Part shown: piece after piece, positions 1 to 6,715 of the stretch | How positions within the stretch are numbered: the first letter of the stretch is position 1 | Layout: the number at the start of each line of letters is the position of its first letter | Notes under the pieces: model-generated | What the model was told of the DNA's origin: nothing | Seen by the model: only the letters and a program-made list of their open reading frames with translations | Database searches by the model: none | Position numbers and translations under genes: made by a program | Assembly: GCA_025996755.1 (NCBI GenBank) | Contig: BNTR01000137.1 | Coordinates: 1 to 6,715, forward strand | Reading direction: 5' to 3' | From: Bacteroidia bacterium | GTDB lineage: Bacteria > Bacteroidota > Bacteroidia > Bacteroidales > Azobacteroidaceae | DNA length: 6,715 nt

Positions 1-95
1 AACGCACATCATGGTACGGCTTCTATCGACAAGAATGGAATGTCTTCGTTGTGCGGCACATCACCAACAACCACATAGCAGCGCAGTATTTTTAA
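1..95 (+). CDS. 3' end of an unidentified CDS (partial, 30 codons)
   Basis: The frame that begins at base 3 stays open for 30 codons and ends at TAA 93-95. The peptide is rich in aromatic residues (it contains WYGFYRQEWNVFVV and ends HIAAQYF), which looks more like real protein than the other two forward frames; those give low-complexity Thr/Ser or His/Gln runs. The stop lies 27 bp before the GH20 start, on the same strand and in the same frame, so this is probably the upstream gene of the same operon. I do not recognise the family from 30 residues. The assignment rests only on the open frame, its composition and the tight spacing. Confidence 0.45.
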   Translation, partial: RTSWYGFYRQEWNVFVVRHITNNHIAAQYF

Positions 96-122
96 ACAGT
101 TAAATAAATTCAACTATTTTCT
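96..122 (+). promoter_or_regulatory. A/T-rich leader of the GH20 gene, no Shine-Dalgarno
   Basis: Of these 27 bases only five are G or C, and there is no AGGAGG-like stretch before the ATG at 123. A stop in frame with the GH20 gene (TAA 105-107) lies inside the gap, so translation cannot begin further upstream. A/T-rich, Shine-Dalgarno-less leaders are usual in Bacteroidota. It contains AATAAATT (103-110), which recurs before the next gene at 1621-1628. I see no convincing Bacteroidota -33/-7 promoter pair here, so transcription more likely arrives from upstream. Confidence 0.4.
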
Positions 123-188
123 ATGACAACAAAAATTAAATACAGCCTTTTAGCCCTCTGCTTAGGAGCAATTGTGGCACAGGCACAT
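123..188 (+). repeat. Signal-peptide repeat, copy 1
   Basis: The first 22 codons of the GH20 gene match the first 22 codons of the GH123 gene at 57 of 66 bases by direct comparison. The first 18 bases are identical, and so is the block encoding ALCLGA. The encoded peptides agree at 16 of 22 positions. Similarity stops just after the signal-peptide cleavage site, and the mature proteins belong to different families. A short AATAAATT occurs upstream of both copies at different distances from the ATG. Confidence 0.85.
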
Positions 189-1604
189 CCCATTATCCCC
201 ACACCGCAGTCGGTCACGCTTGGGAAAGGGTATTTTGTGGCAACAAAGCAGCCTGCAACGGAGGCAATGGCGGTGGTGACGGAAAAAAATCATGGCGAGG
301 AGTATTACCGTTTGGTCATCACGCCTCAAAAAATCACCTGTTACGCCGCATCGGAGGCGGGGGTGTTTTATGCCAAACAATCATTGCTGCAACTGTCGGA
401 TAGCCTCGGGCGCATCCCCTGTATGACCATCGTGGATGAGCCTCGCTTTGCGTGGCGCGGATTGATGCTTGATGTGTCGCGGCATTTCTTTGGCAAGGAA
501 GTCGTTATGCAACAATTAGATATGCTGGCTCGCCTCAAGATGAACCGCTATCATTTGCACCTGACCGATGAAACCGGATGGCGCATTGAAATCAAACAAT
601 ATCCGGCACTGACGGGCGTGGGCGCGGAGGGAAACTGGAGCGACCGCAAGGCTCCTCGCGCTTTTTATACGCAGGACGATATTCGGGAAATCGTTGAATA
701 TGCACGGGAGCGACACATCCAGGTCATCCCCGAAATTGATATGCCCGGACACGCTACGACAGTCTATCGCGCCTATCCGGAGTTTTCGACCGGCGGCACA
801 GGACGCTGGGCAGGGTTTACATTTTATCCGGCAGCAGAAACCACCTATACTTTTCTCCGAAATGTATTGACGGAGGTGGCAGCCCTTTTTCCGGCTCCCT
901 ACATCCATATAGGCGGCGATGAGGTGCATTTTGGAAACCAGGTGTGGAAAACCGACCCGCAAATACAGCAATTCATTCGCGACAACCAATTGGGCGATGA
1001 GGTGGGACTGGAGCATTATTTTGTGCGCCGAGCCTGCGAAATAGTTGCCGACCTGGGCAAAACAGTGATTGGCTGGGATGAAATCATCGAATCCGGTGTG
1101 CCTGCCGACAATATGCTCGTGATGTGGTGGCGACACGACAAGCCTCAGATACTGGACAAAGCCTTGAAAGAGGGTTTTCGCGTCATCCTTTCGCCGCGTA
1201 TCCCGTGCTATTTCGATTTTGTGCAGGACGATTCGCACAAAATCGGTCGGCGGTGGGGTGGTGCTTTCAACACCTTGGAGGTAGCCTACCGCTTCCCTGA
1301 AAGCATTCAAGCGCGATTGACAGGGCACGAAAGTCAAATCTTAGGCATTCAGGCAAATATTTGGACAGAGCGCATTGCCGATAAAAAACGGCTCGATTTT
1401 ATGACATTCCCTCGCTTGGCAATCATTGCAGAGGATGCCTGGTCGCCTGCCGAACGCAAGAATGAAGCCGATTTCAAAGAACGCTTACCGTATTTCCTGA
1501 AATACTTGGATACGCAGCATATCGAGTATTTTAATCCATTCAACCCTGCCGCAACGCCGGAGCCTTGGGGACCGGAGAAAGCAGATGCGACTGCTAATGG
1601 ATAA
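123..1604 (+). CDS. Secreted beta-N-acetylhexosaminidase, GH20
   Basis: This 493-residue enzyme should release terminal beta-linked GlcNAc or GalNAc from the non-reducing end of glycans by substrate-assisted catalysis. Residues 1-21 form a type I signal peptide (basic start, hydrophobic core, AQA cleavage site). Residues about 23-106 are a short GH20b-type N-terminal domain, followed by the TIM barrel. Family landmarks are the substrate-binding Arg in WRGLMLD (R112), HLHLTDETGWR (144-154), PEIDMPGHA, the catalytic Asp-Glu pair in HIGGDEV (D266, E267), the tryptophans in MWWR (W335, W336) and NIWTE (W414, E416), and FPRLAIIAEDAW near the end. There is no extra C-terminal domain. The start is fixed by the signal peptide and by an in-frame stop 18 bases upstream. 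The GH123 gene follows after 29 bp, so the two are probably co-transcribed. Family assignment is secure; GlcNAc versus GalNAc preference and linkage cannot be read from the sequence. Confidence 0.95.
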   Translation: MTTKIKYSLLALCLGAIVAQAHPIIPTPQSVTLGKGYFVATKQPATEAMAVVTEKNHGEEYYRLVITPQKITCYAASEAGVFYAKQSLLQLSDSLGRIPCMTIVDEPRFAWRGLMLDVSRHFFGKEVVMQQLDMLARLKMNRYHLHLTDETGWRIEIKQYPALTGVGAEGNWSDRKAPRAFYTQDDIREIVEYARERHIQVIPEIDMPGHATTVYRAYPEFSTGGTGRWAGFTFYPAAETTYTFLRNVLTEVAALFPAPYIHIGGDEVHFGNQVWKTDPQIQQFIRDNQLGDEVGLEHYFVRRACEIVADLGKTVIGWDEIIESGVPADNMLVMWWRHDKPQILDKALKEGFRVILSPRIPCYFDFVQDDSHKIGRRWGGAFNTLEVAYRFPESIQARLTGHESQILGIQANIWTERIADKKRLDFMTFPRLAIIAEDAWSPAERKNEADFKERLPYFLKYLDTQHIEYFNPFNPAATPEPWGPEKADATANG

Positions 1605-1633
1605 TAAAATTCTGAAACACAATAAATTACATA
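1605..1633 (+). promoter_or_regulatory. A/T-rich leader of the GH123 gene, no Shine-Dalgarno
   Basis: This 29-base gap contains only five G or C residues and no purine-rich Shine-Dalgarno motif. AATAAATT at 1621-1628 repeats the element found before the GH20 gene, here 5 bases from the ATG instead of 12. The gap is too short, and too poor in recognisable motifs, to suggest a separate promoter, so it is best read as a translation-initiation region within an operon. Confidence 0.4.
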
Positions 1634-1699
1634 ATGACAACAAAAATTAAAAACAGCATCATTGCCCTCTGCTTAGGAGCAAGTATGGCACAGGCTCAG
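1634..1699 (+). repeat. Signal-peptide repeat, copy 2
   Basis: This is the second copy of the 66-base block that opens the GH20 gene. Nine bases differ, in codons 7, 9, 10, 17, 18, 21 and 22. Most of the changes alter the amino acid, yet the hydrophobic core and the AQA cleavage site are kept. The two copies are direct repeats about 1.5 kb apart and could in principle recombine. Confidence 0.85.
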
Positions 1700-3310
1700 A
1701 CTGCATTGAACTGGGGAAGCCCGGATGTGCGCTATCCGCAATCGGAAGTTACGAGTATAAAAAATACGCGCAATCTATCGCTACGAGCGTGGAAAGGCGA
1801 ACGAGTCAATGCGCAAGCCGTGTTATCAACTCACACCGATTTGTCGGAGGTGACCGTTGCGGTGAGCGACTTGAAAAACGGCACATCAATCATTCCGGCA
1901 TCAGCCTGTAAAACCAATTTTGTGGGCTATGTGATGACTGACGAACTCAACAAAGACGGCAAAGGTGCCTGCGGACATCGCCCCAATAAGGCAGAGTGGG
2001 ATTCGTCGATGGTGGCAGATATTCTTGATATTGAGCCGTTTATAGACCTCAAAGCCAATACCACACAGCCGATTTGGGTGAATGTGTGGGTGCCGAGGGA
2101 TGCGAAAGCCGGAAAATATCACGGCTCGTTGACCGTTTCGGGGAAGGATCTGTCCCCTACCCTGTTAAATCTGGAAATAGAAGTGCTCAACCGCACACTC
2201 CCCGCCCCCAAAGATTGGGAAGTGCATTTGGATTTGTGGCAAAATCCCTATTCCGTAGCCCGCTATTATGATGTCCCTTTGTGGAGCAAGGAACATTTCG
2301 ATGCGATGCGCCCGCTTATGAAATTGCTGGCAGATGCGGGGCAGAAAGTGGTTACGGCAACCATTATGCACAAGCCGTGGAATGGGCAAACGGAAGACCA
2401 TTTCGACAGTATGGTGGGCAAAACGAAAAAATTAGACGGCAGTTGGGCGTATGATTACACCGTTTTTGACCAATGGGTGGAATTTATGCAGAGCGTGGGC
2501 ATCGACCAACAAATCAACTGCTACACCATCATCCCGTGGGCGTTGAGTTTCGACTATATCGACCAAGCCACCAACCGCGTATTGTATGTGAAAGCCAAGC
2601 CGGGCGATGCTTTGTATAATGAATATTGGGGCAGTTTCCTCACCGATTTTGCCAAACACCTGCGCCAAAAGGGCTGGTTCGAAAAAACCACCATCGCCAT
2701 GGACGAACGCGGATTGAAGGATATGAAAGAGGCGATTAAAGTAATCAAAAAAGCCGATGCGGCATTTAAGATTTCTCTGGCAGGCAATTATCACTCGGAA
2801 ATAGAAAAAGACCTCTATGATTATTGCATTGCCGTGGGACAAAAATTTCCCGCAGACGTGAAGGCAGATAGAACGAAGGCGGGCAAGATAAGCACAGTAT
2901 ATAATTGTTGCTCCGAGCCTCGCCCCAATACATTCACCTTTTCCCCACCGGCAGAAGCCACGTGGCTCGGTTGGTTTGCACAAACGGGCAATTATGACGG
3001 CTACTTGCGGTGGTCGTATAACAGTTGGACAAAAGCCCCGTTGCAAGATTCCCGCTTTCGGTCGTGGGCAGCCGGCGATTGCTACATAGTGTATCCCGAC
3101 CGCAGCAGCATACGCATGGAACGGCTGATTGAAGGCATCCAGGATTACGAAAAAATCAGAATCTTGAAAGCAGAATTTGCAAGCCAAGGCAAAAGTGCCA
3201 AACTAAAACAGTTGGAGCAAATACTGTCGCGCTTCACCATCGAAGAGCTAACGGCAAAAGGTGCCGGTCAGATGGTGGAAATGGCACGGAAAAAGTTGAA
3301 TGAGATGTAA
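1634..3310 (+). CDS. Secreted beta-N-acetylgalactosaminidase, GH123 type (DUF4091)
   Basis: The 558-residue product resembles GH123 enzymes, which release terminal beta-GalNAc, for example from glycosphingolipid-type glycans, by substrate-assisted catalysis with an adjacent Asp-Glu pair. Residues 1-21 are a signal peptide ending AQA. Residues about 22-190 are a beta-sandwich N-terminal domain, and a TIM barrel follows. The candidate catalytic pair is in AMDERG (D357, E358). Other family hallmarks are CCSEPRPNTFTFSPP (from C425), GYLRWSYNSW (456-465) and the DUF4091-like ERLIEGIQDYEKIRIL near the end. The length is normal for a one-domain GH123. It follows the GH20 gene by 29 bp with a nearly identical signal peptide, suggesting joint export and action on the same HexNAc-bearing glycan. 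The family call is strong from the motifs. Activity is inferred, because many DUF4091 proteins have not been tested. Confidence 0.88.
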   Translation: MTTKIKNSIIALCLGASMAQAQTALNWGSPDVRYPQSEVTSIKNTRNLSLRAWKGERVNAQAVLSTHTDLSEVTVAVSDLKNGTSIIPASACKTNFVGYVMTDELNKDGKGACGHRPNKAEWDSSMVADILDIEPFIDLKANTTQPIWVNVWVPRDAKAGKYHGSLTVSGKDLSPTLLNLEIEVLNRTLPAPKDWEVHLDLWQNPYSVARYYDVPLWSKEHFDAMRPLMKLLADAGQKVVTATIMHKPWNGQTEDHFDSMVGKTKKLDGSWAYDYTVFDQWVEFMQSVGIDQQINCYTIIPWALSFDYIDQATNRVLYVKAKPGDALYNEYWGSFLTDFAKHLRQKGWFEKTTIAMDERGLKDMKEAIKVIKKADAAFKISLAGNYHSEIEKDLYDYCIAVGQKFPADVKADRTKAGKISTVYNCCSEPRPNTFTFSPPAEATWLGWFAQTGNYDGYLRWSYNSWTKAPLQDSRFRSWAAGDCYIVYPDRSSIRMERLIEGIQDYEKIRILKAEFASQGKSAKLKQLEQILSRFTIEELTAKGAGQMVEMARKKLNEM

Positions 3311-3333
3311 ATCCTGCAATATTTTCTTCCTCA
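3311..3333. other. 23-bp convergent junction between two operons
   Basis: The GH123 stop (3308-3310) and the fucI stop (3334-3336, other strand) face each other across 23 A/T-rich bases. No strong intrinsic terminator is visible. A weak 6-bp inverted match (AATGAG 3299-3304 with CTCATT 3330-3335, followed by a T run) encloses a 25-base loop and is not convincing. Transcripts from the two sides may therefore run into each other. Confidence 0.7.
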
Positions 3334-5127
3334 TTATTTTTTGTAAAGCGCACCATAAGTCTGACACGCGCGGTAGTCTGCCCCCTCTTTGTCCGTTCCG
3401 AAGGCATTCCACGAGGCGGGGCGATAGACGTCTACGTCTGCCACGTTGTGCATACAGACCGGGATGCGCAGCATGGATGCCAGCGTGATGAGGTCGGCTC
3501 CGATGTGACCGCCGCTGATGGCTCCGTGGTTGGCTCCCCAGTTGTTCATCACCGAATAGACATCTTTGAAGGCATCGTTGCCTTCCACCAGACGCGGCAC
3601 AAACCATGTTGTGGGCCAACCTTTGTCGGTGCGCCAGTCTAAGATGTGGTATTGTTCGTCGTCAAGGTCTGCTGTCCAGCCTTCGGCGAGTTGCAACACG
3701 GGTCCCAAGCCTTTCACGAGGTTGAGGCGCATCATCGTGCAGGGCATTCCGCCTTTCGACAAAAATTTGGAGGAGAAGCCGCCGCCACGGAAATATTCGC
3801 GGTTGGCAGGCACCCATTTGGTGGCATCGAGGCAGGCATCCGCCTCTTTTTCGGTGATTTCCCAGAAAGGTTTCATCGTTGGTTTGCCGTCTTTGTCGCT
3901 TTGGTAGCCGTTGCCGTCGAGCGATGCTGCGCCGGAGTTGATGAGGTGTATCAATCCGCCTGCAGCAAGTCCCTTGGCGGGTTTTCCGGTTACACGTTGG
4001 ATGGCTTCCGGACTCCAATAGGTGCGCACGTCGGCGAAGATGGATGCCGCGTTGGTCAGCAGGTGTCCGAATAGCATCGCTGTGCCATTGAGCGCATCGT
4101 TTTCGGTGGCTACGATGAACGGCTCGCGAATGCCTGTCCAGTCGAACGACGAGTTGAGCATCGCCTCCGTGAAGTCGCCGTTGGGATAAAAATCCGTCCA
4201 TTGGCGTTGCCCTTGAAAACCGGCTGCGATGGCGTTGTGCCCCAACGATTCTTCGCCAAAGCCCATTGCTTTCAGTTTGGGGTTGCCAATCATCAAGTCG
4301 CGCACGATGAGCATCATTTTGACGCTAAATTCCCAGTCTTTTTCACTTTCGGCAGGCGTTTTTTGCAAATCTTTGCGGTTGCAAATGTCCTCATGCTGCT
4401 TGCAATGCTGTTTTGTCCACGCCAATGCCTTTGCAAATTCGTCTTTGTCATAGATGCCTTCGGTCATTCGGCGGATGATTTCCACCTCATCGATGCCCTC
4501 GCAACGCATTCCAAGATAATCTTCAAAGAAATCGGGGCTTACAATCGACCCTGCAATGCCCATACAGACCGCTCCAATTGACAAATAGGACTTGCCGCGC
4601 ATAATCGCCACCGCCAAAGCCGCGCGACCGAAACGCAGCAATTTTTCCTGCACGTCCGCCGGAATGCCCTCCGTGCCGGCATCCTGCACATCGTGACCGT
4701 AGATGCCAAACGCGGGCAACCCCTTTTGCGCGTGAGCCGCCAACACCGCCGCCAGATACACCGCACCCGGTCGCTCCGTGCCATTAAAGCCCCACACAGC
4801 CTTCACGGTGTGGTTGTCCATATCCATCGTTTCGCTACCGTAGCACCAGCAAGGTGTTACCGTGATGGTCACGCCAACATTTTCGCGGCGAAATTTCTCC
4901 GCACAGGCAGCAGCCTCAGCCACGCGCCCAATCGTAGAATCGGCAATCACGCACTGCACCGGCGAGCCGTCGGGATACTTCAAATTCCGTGTCAGGAAAT
5001 CCACCGTGCCTTTCGCCATCTGCATGGTTTGCGCCTCGAGCGACTCCCGCACGCCGCCCATTCGTCCGTCAATCGTGGGGCGGATACCAATCTTGGGCCA
5101 TTCGCCCTGAAATCTGTTTTTTGACAT
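3334..5127 (-). CDS. fucI: L-fucose isomerase
   Basis: FucI interconverts L-fucose and L-fuculose, the first cytoplasmic step of fucose catabolism, and commonly also accepts D-arabinose. The 597-residue product has no signal peptide and aligns with the remembered E. coli FucI (591 residues) almost end to end, from PKIGIRP and GVRESLE near the start through [27 protein letters not shown] and [12 protein letters not shown] to the final YGALYKK. The metal and active-site residues match E. coli E337, D361 and H528: E342 in VATEND, D366 in FADVRTYW and H534 in WGANHG. Three domains are expected (N1 about 1-170, N2 about 171-355, C-terminal the rest). The ATG at 5127 lies 32 bp after the phosphoesterase stop, so the gene is probably the third or later cistron of the fucosidase operon. 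FucK, FucA and a fucose permease are not in the window. Confidence 0.97.
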   Translation of the reverse strand: MSKNRFQGEWPKIGIRPTIDGRMGGVRESLEAQTMQMAKGTVDFLTRNLKYPDGSPVQCVIADSTIGRVAEAAACAEKFRRENVGVTITVTPCWCYGSETMDMDNHTVKAVWGFNGTERPGAVYLAAVLAAHAQKGLPAFGIYGHDVQDAGTEGIPADVQEKLLRFGRAALAVAIMRGKSYLSIGAVCMGIAGSIVSPDFFEDYLGMRCEGIDEVEIIRRMTEGIYDKDEFAKALAWTKQHCKQHEDICNRKDLQKTPAESEKDWEFSVKMMLIVRDLMIGNPKLKAMGFGEESLGHNAIAAGFQGQRQWTDFYPNGDFTEAMLNSSFDWTGIREPFIVATENDALNGTAMLFGHLLTNAASIFADVRTYWSPEAIQRVTGKPAKGLAAGGLIHLINSGAASLDGNGYQSDKDGKPTMKPFWEITEKEADACLDATKWVPANREYFRGGGFSSKFLSKGGMPCTMMRLNLVKGLGPVLQLAEGWTADLDDEQYHILDWRTDKGWPTTWFVPRLVEGNDAFKDVYSVMNNWGANHGAISGGHIGADLITLASMLRIPVCMHNVADVDVYRPASWNAFGTDKEGADYRACQTYGALYKK

Positions 5128-5159
5128 TGTATCTTATTTTTATTGTTTATACATAAATT
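5128..5159 (-). promoter_or_regulatory. A/T-rich leader of fucI
   Basis: This 32-base gap between the phosphoesterase stop and the fucI start is 28/32 A or T. Read on the minus strand it has a run of A-rich codon-like sequence before the ATG and no Shine-Dalgarno motif, in keeping with Bacteroidota initiation. I see no TAnnTTTG-type -7 box, so an internal promoter is not supported. Confidence 0.4.
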
Positions 5160-6491
5160 TTAAATCGCTCGCTTCGGAAACTTCCAGCGTCCGAGTTCTG
5201 TTCCTTTACTTACGCTATCGACAACTATTTCCATGAATTTCCCTTCCGCTTTGCCGTGTATCACCGTCACCTCTCTGTCCAAATTGGGACCGCCGCCACA
5301 AATTTGCGCCCAGCCTCGTTTCGATGTCGCCGGGTCGTATTTGAAACGGTGCATGTGAGCGGTGATAACGCTTTGCACGCCATGTTTTGAAAGCAGCGGT
5401 CCCCACAAATCGGCGGCTTGACGTTGAAATTCTGCATAACCTTCCAACGAATCGCCGCCATTGGCTTTCGGGTCATCCGAAAAAAGCGGGATATGGCAGA
5501 ACGCCACTACAAACGGTGCTGTGGCTACTGCCGGACTGAGTAATGCCCGTTCCAGCCAGTCGCGTTGCGCCGTGCGGTAAGGCTCGAACCGCGCCAAGCC
5601 TGCCCAAGCCGGATGAATATCCGGTTTGTCTTCGCCGGTGTCTAAGCCAATCAATGCCAACGGTCCGGTGCGGACAACGAAATTGCGTCCAAAAGCGCGA
5701 TTTTCCGGTGCCGGATGCTCCCATGCCGGAAGGGGCAGCGAAGTGTTTCTCGCCCACACGCCCCGATAATCATGGTTTCCCGGCACGAAAAGCATGGGTT
5801 TTTCCGTGGCGAAAGCGGCATTGCCGGGTCGCAAAACGGCTTCCACTGCCGTGTTGGCATTGTTGAAGCCATCGACCAAATCGCCGTTCCAAACGGTGTA
5901 GTCCGAGCCGAGCAACGCCAACCGCTCCGTGAGCCGTTTCAGGGTATCCTGATGGTTGTGCGTGTCGTTGATGACCGAAAAAGTGCCGGTCGTTTTCTTT
6001 GCGCCGGGTGTTTCAAACGAAAAAACGTCGCTGTAAACCGGTTCGCCCCGTTTGAAGGCGTAGGTGTGGACAAAATCAAATGAACAGGTAACTGTCCTGT
6101 AAAAATACCGCGTATTGGGTTTCAAATTTCGGATGCGAATTTGCAAAAAACGTTCATTATAGGGGTTTTGACCGAAAATTTCGCCGTAAGCGACTTGGTC
6201 TAATTGGTCTTTTTTCGTACCCCATTCGACAAATCCGGTAGCCGGTTTGCCAACTGCCCACACAACCGCGATATCCGTTTCGGTCGGGCACTGCAAAACC
6301 GGTGGCGAATCGACTAATGGCGCAGTGGGCAACGCCTCTTCGCCGTCGTCGGTCGAGATACTCCGGAGAGATTTTTCTCCTGCCAACAAGCCGGGAGCGG
6401 TGAATAATCCGGCTCCGGTAGCCGCCAATACGCCCAGAAAACGGCGGCGGCTTGTTGCTGTTTGTTCAGATAAATTGCTTGCTAATTTCAT
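5160..6491 (-). CDS. Tat-exported metallophosphoesterase with N-terminal FN3-like domain
   Basis: This 443-residue protein is built like purple-acid-phosphatase relatives. Residues 14-20 (SRRRFLG) are a textbook twin-arginine motif followed by a hydrophobic Ala/Gly/Leu segment to about residue 38, so it is probably exported folded, perhaps with metal already bound. Residues about 60-162 resemble a fibronectin-III/PAP N-terminal domain (PPVLQCPTETDIAVVW to YSDVFSFETP). The calcineurin-like domain shows the ordered metal motifs D176-T-H178, GDLVD (D204, D207), GNHD (238-241), H333 in CHIPLF and H379-M-H381. Because the first motif is DxH and the second GDxxD, the tyrosine ligand that colours true purple acid phosphatases is absent. 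It could hydrolyse phosphomonoesters or phosphodiesters; the substrate cannot be read. It begins 14 bp after the fucosidase-like gene and ends 32 bp before fucI, so it is probably in the same operon. Its role in fucose use is unknown. Confidence 0.88.
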   Translation of the reverse strand: MKLASNLSEQTATSRRRFLGVLAATGAGLFTAPGLLAGEKSLRSISTDDGEEALPTAPLVDSPPVLQCPTETDIAVVWAVGKPATGFVEWGTKKDQLDQVAYGEIFGQNPYNERFLQIRIRNLKPNTRYFYRTVTCSFDFVHTYAFKRGEPVYSDVFSFETPGAKKTTGTFSVINDTHNHQDTLKRLTERLALLGSDYTVWNGDLVDGFNNANTAVEAVLRPGNAAFATEKPMLFVPGNHDYRGVWARNTSLPLPAWEHPAPENRAFGRNFVVRTGPLALIGLDTGEDKPDIHPAWAGLARFEPYRTAQRDWLERALLSPAVATAPFVVAFCHIPLFSDDPKANGGDSLEGYAEFQRQAADLWGPLLSKHGVQSVITAHMHRFKYDPATSKRGWAQICGGGPNLDREVTVIHGKAEGKFMEIVVDSVSKGTELGRWKFPKRAI

Positions 6492-6505
6492 CTTTGTATT
6501 GTTTT

Positions 6506-6715
6506 TTAATCACTTTCCGGTATCAGCGCAAACTCTCCAATCCCCACCGGCGCACCATTCACTACGCCCGTTGCCACAAAGCGCACCACTTGCCCGCGAG
6601 TCGCCTCCCCAAAGTGGATTTCTCGTTGGATAGGCGAGTTTCTGATGTTTGAAAATTCGCCTTCGGCAATGAGTTTGTCGTCGATGAAGAGTTGATAATT
6701 CGTGATATAATCCAA
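6506..6715 (-). CDS. 3' end of probable alpha-L-fucosidase (GH29), C-terminal discoidin-like domain (partial)
   Basis: The last 69 codons of a gene enter from the right edge. The first codon in the window, TTG, lies inside the frame and is not a start. The peptide (NYQLFIDDKLIAEGEFSNI, then IQREIHFGEATRGQVVRFVATG and IGEFAL) reads as the end of an F5/8 type C (discoidin-like) beta-sandwich, of the kind found at the C terminus of many Bacteroidota GH29 alpha-L-fucosidases: an NYxLFxDG-like strand, EFSNIRNxPI, and a closing VRFVATG strand. The GH29 catalytic domain is outside the window, so the family call is an inference from this tail plus fucI two genes downstream. Other glycosidases, such as GH95 or sulfatase-type proteins, can carry the same module. 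It is followed after 14 bp by the phosphoesterase. Confidence 0.65.
   Translation of the reverse strand: MDYITNYQLFIDDKLIAEGEFSNIRNSPIQREIHFGEATRGQVVRFVATGVVNGAPVGIGEFALIPESD

Noticed and set aside
87..94. TATTTTTA as a Bacteroidota -7 promoter box for the GH20 gene
   Set aside because: It overlaps the upstream stop codon, deviates from TAnnTTTG, and has no -33 TTG element at the usual distance.
147..170. Possible lipoprotein signal: conserved Cys13 in the ALC of both + strand signal peptides
   Set aside because: The residue before Cys is Leu rather than Gly, Ala or Ser, and the Cys sits in the middle of the hydrophobic core, with a good AQA cleavage site downstream; a type I signal peptide fits better.
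516..1337. 273-residue open frame on the minus strand inside the GH20 gene
   Set aside because: It lies wholly antisense to a clear GH20 catalytic domain, has no family motif, and its open length follows from codon use of the real gene.
2432..3187. 251-residue open frame on the minus strand inside the GH123 gene
   Set aside because: It is antisense to the conserved GH123 barrel, with no recognisable motif or leader.
3299..3342. Inverted match AATGAG/CTCATT followed by a T run as a terminator
   Set aside because: The stem is only 6 bp, contains few G/C pairs, encloses a 25-base loop and cannot be extended in either direction.
3646..4581. Forward open frames of 142 and 126 residues across fucI
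   Set aside because: FucI is conserved over its full length on the other strand; these frames read like reverse-complement translations and have no start context.
6506..6715. Complete small gene of 69 codons starting with TTG at the right edge
   Set aside because: The frame is open to the window edge and the peptide starts in the middle of a discoidin-like domain, so it is the tail of a longer gene.

Overview
The window looks like a carbohydrate-utilisation segment from a member of the Bacteroidota, probably Bacteroidales. This is an inference from the enzyme set (GH20, GH123, GH29-type fucosidase tail, FucI), from Bacteroides-like protein sequence, and from start codons preceded by very A/T-rich leaders with no Shine-Dalgarno motif. 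No ribosomal or other phylogenetic marker is present, so the genus is not determined.

Layout: two tightly packed gene sets run toward each other. On the + strand are the last 30 codons of an unidentified gene (1-95), a secreted GH20 beta-N-acetylhexosaminidase (123-1604) and a secreted GH123-type beta-N-acetylgalactosaminidase (1634-3310), with gaps of 27 and 29 bp. On the - strand, read from the right edge, are the 3' end of a probable alpha-L-fucosidase with a C-terminal discoidin-like domain (6715-6506), a Tat-exported metallophosphoesterase with an N-terminal fibronectin-III-like domain (6491-5160), and a cytoplasmic L-fucose isomerase (5127-3334), with gaps of 14 and 32 bp. The two sets meet tail to tail across 23 bp. 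No stretch longer than 32 bp lacks a gene; there is no RNA gene, CRISPR array or insertion sequence.

How the genes may work together (inference): exported exo-enzymes remove beta-linked GlcNAc/GalNAc (GH20, GH123) and terminal fucose (fucosidase) from host-type glycans such as mucin O-glycans, milk oligosaccharides or glycosphingolipids. FucI then converts imported L-fucose to L-fuculose in the cytoplasm. The phosphoesterase in the fucose operon has no assigned role. No SusC/SusD pair, transporter or regulator lies inside the window.

The most unusual features are the near-identical 5' ends, including signal peptides, of the otherwise unrelated GH20 and GH123 genes, and the Tat-exported phosphoesterase between the fucosidase and fucI. 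I found no evidence of a wholly new type of system.
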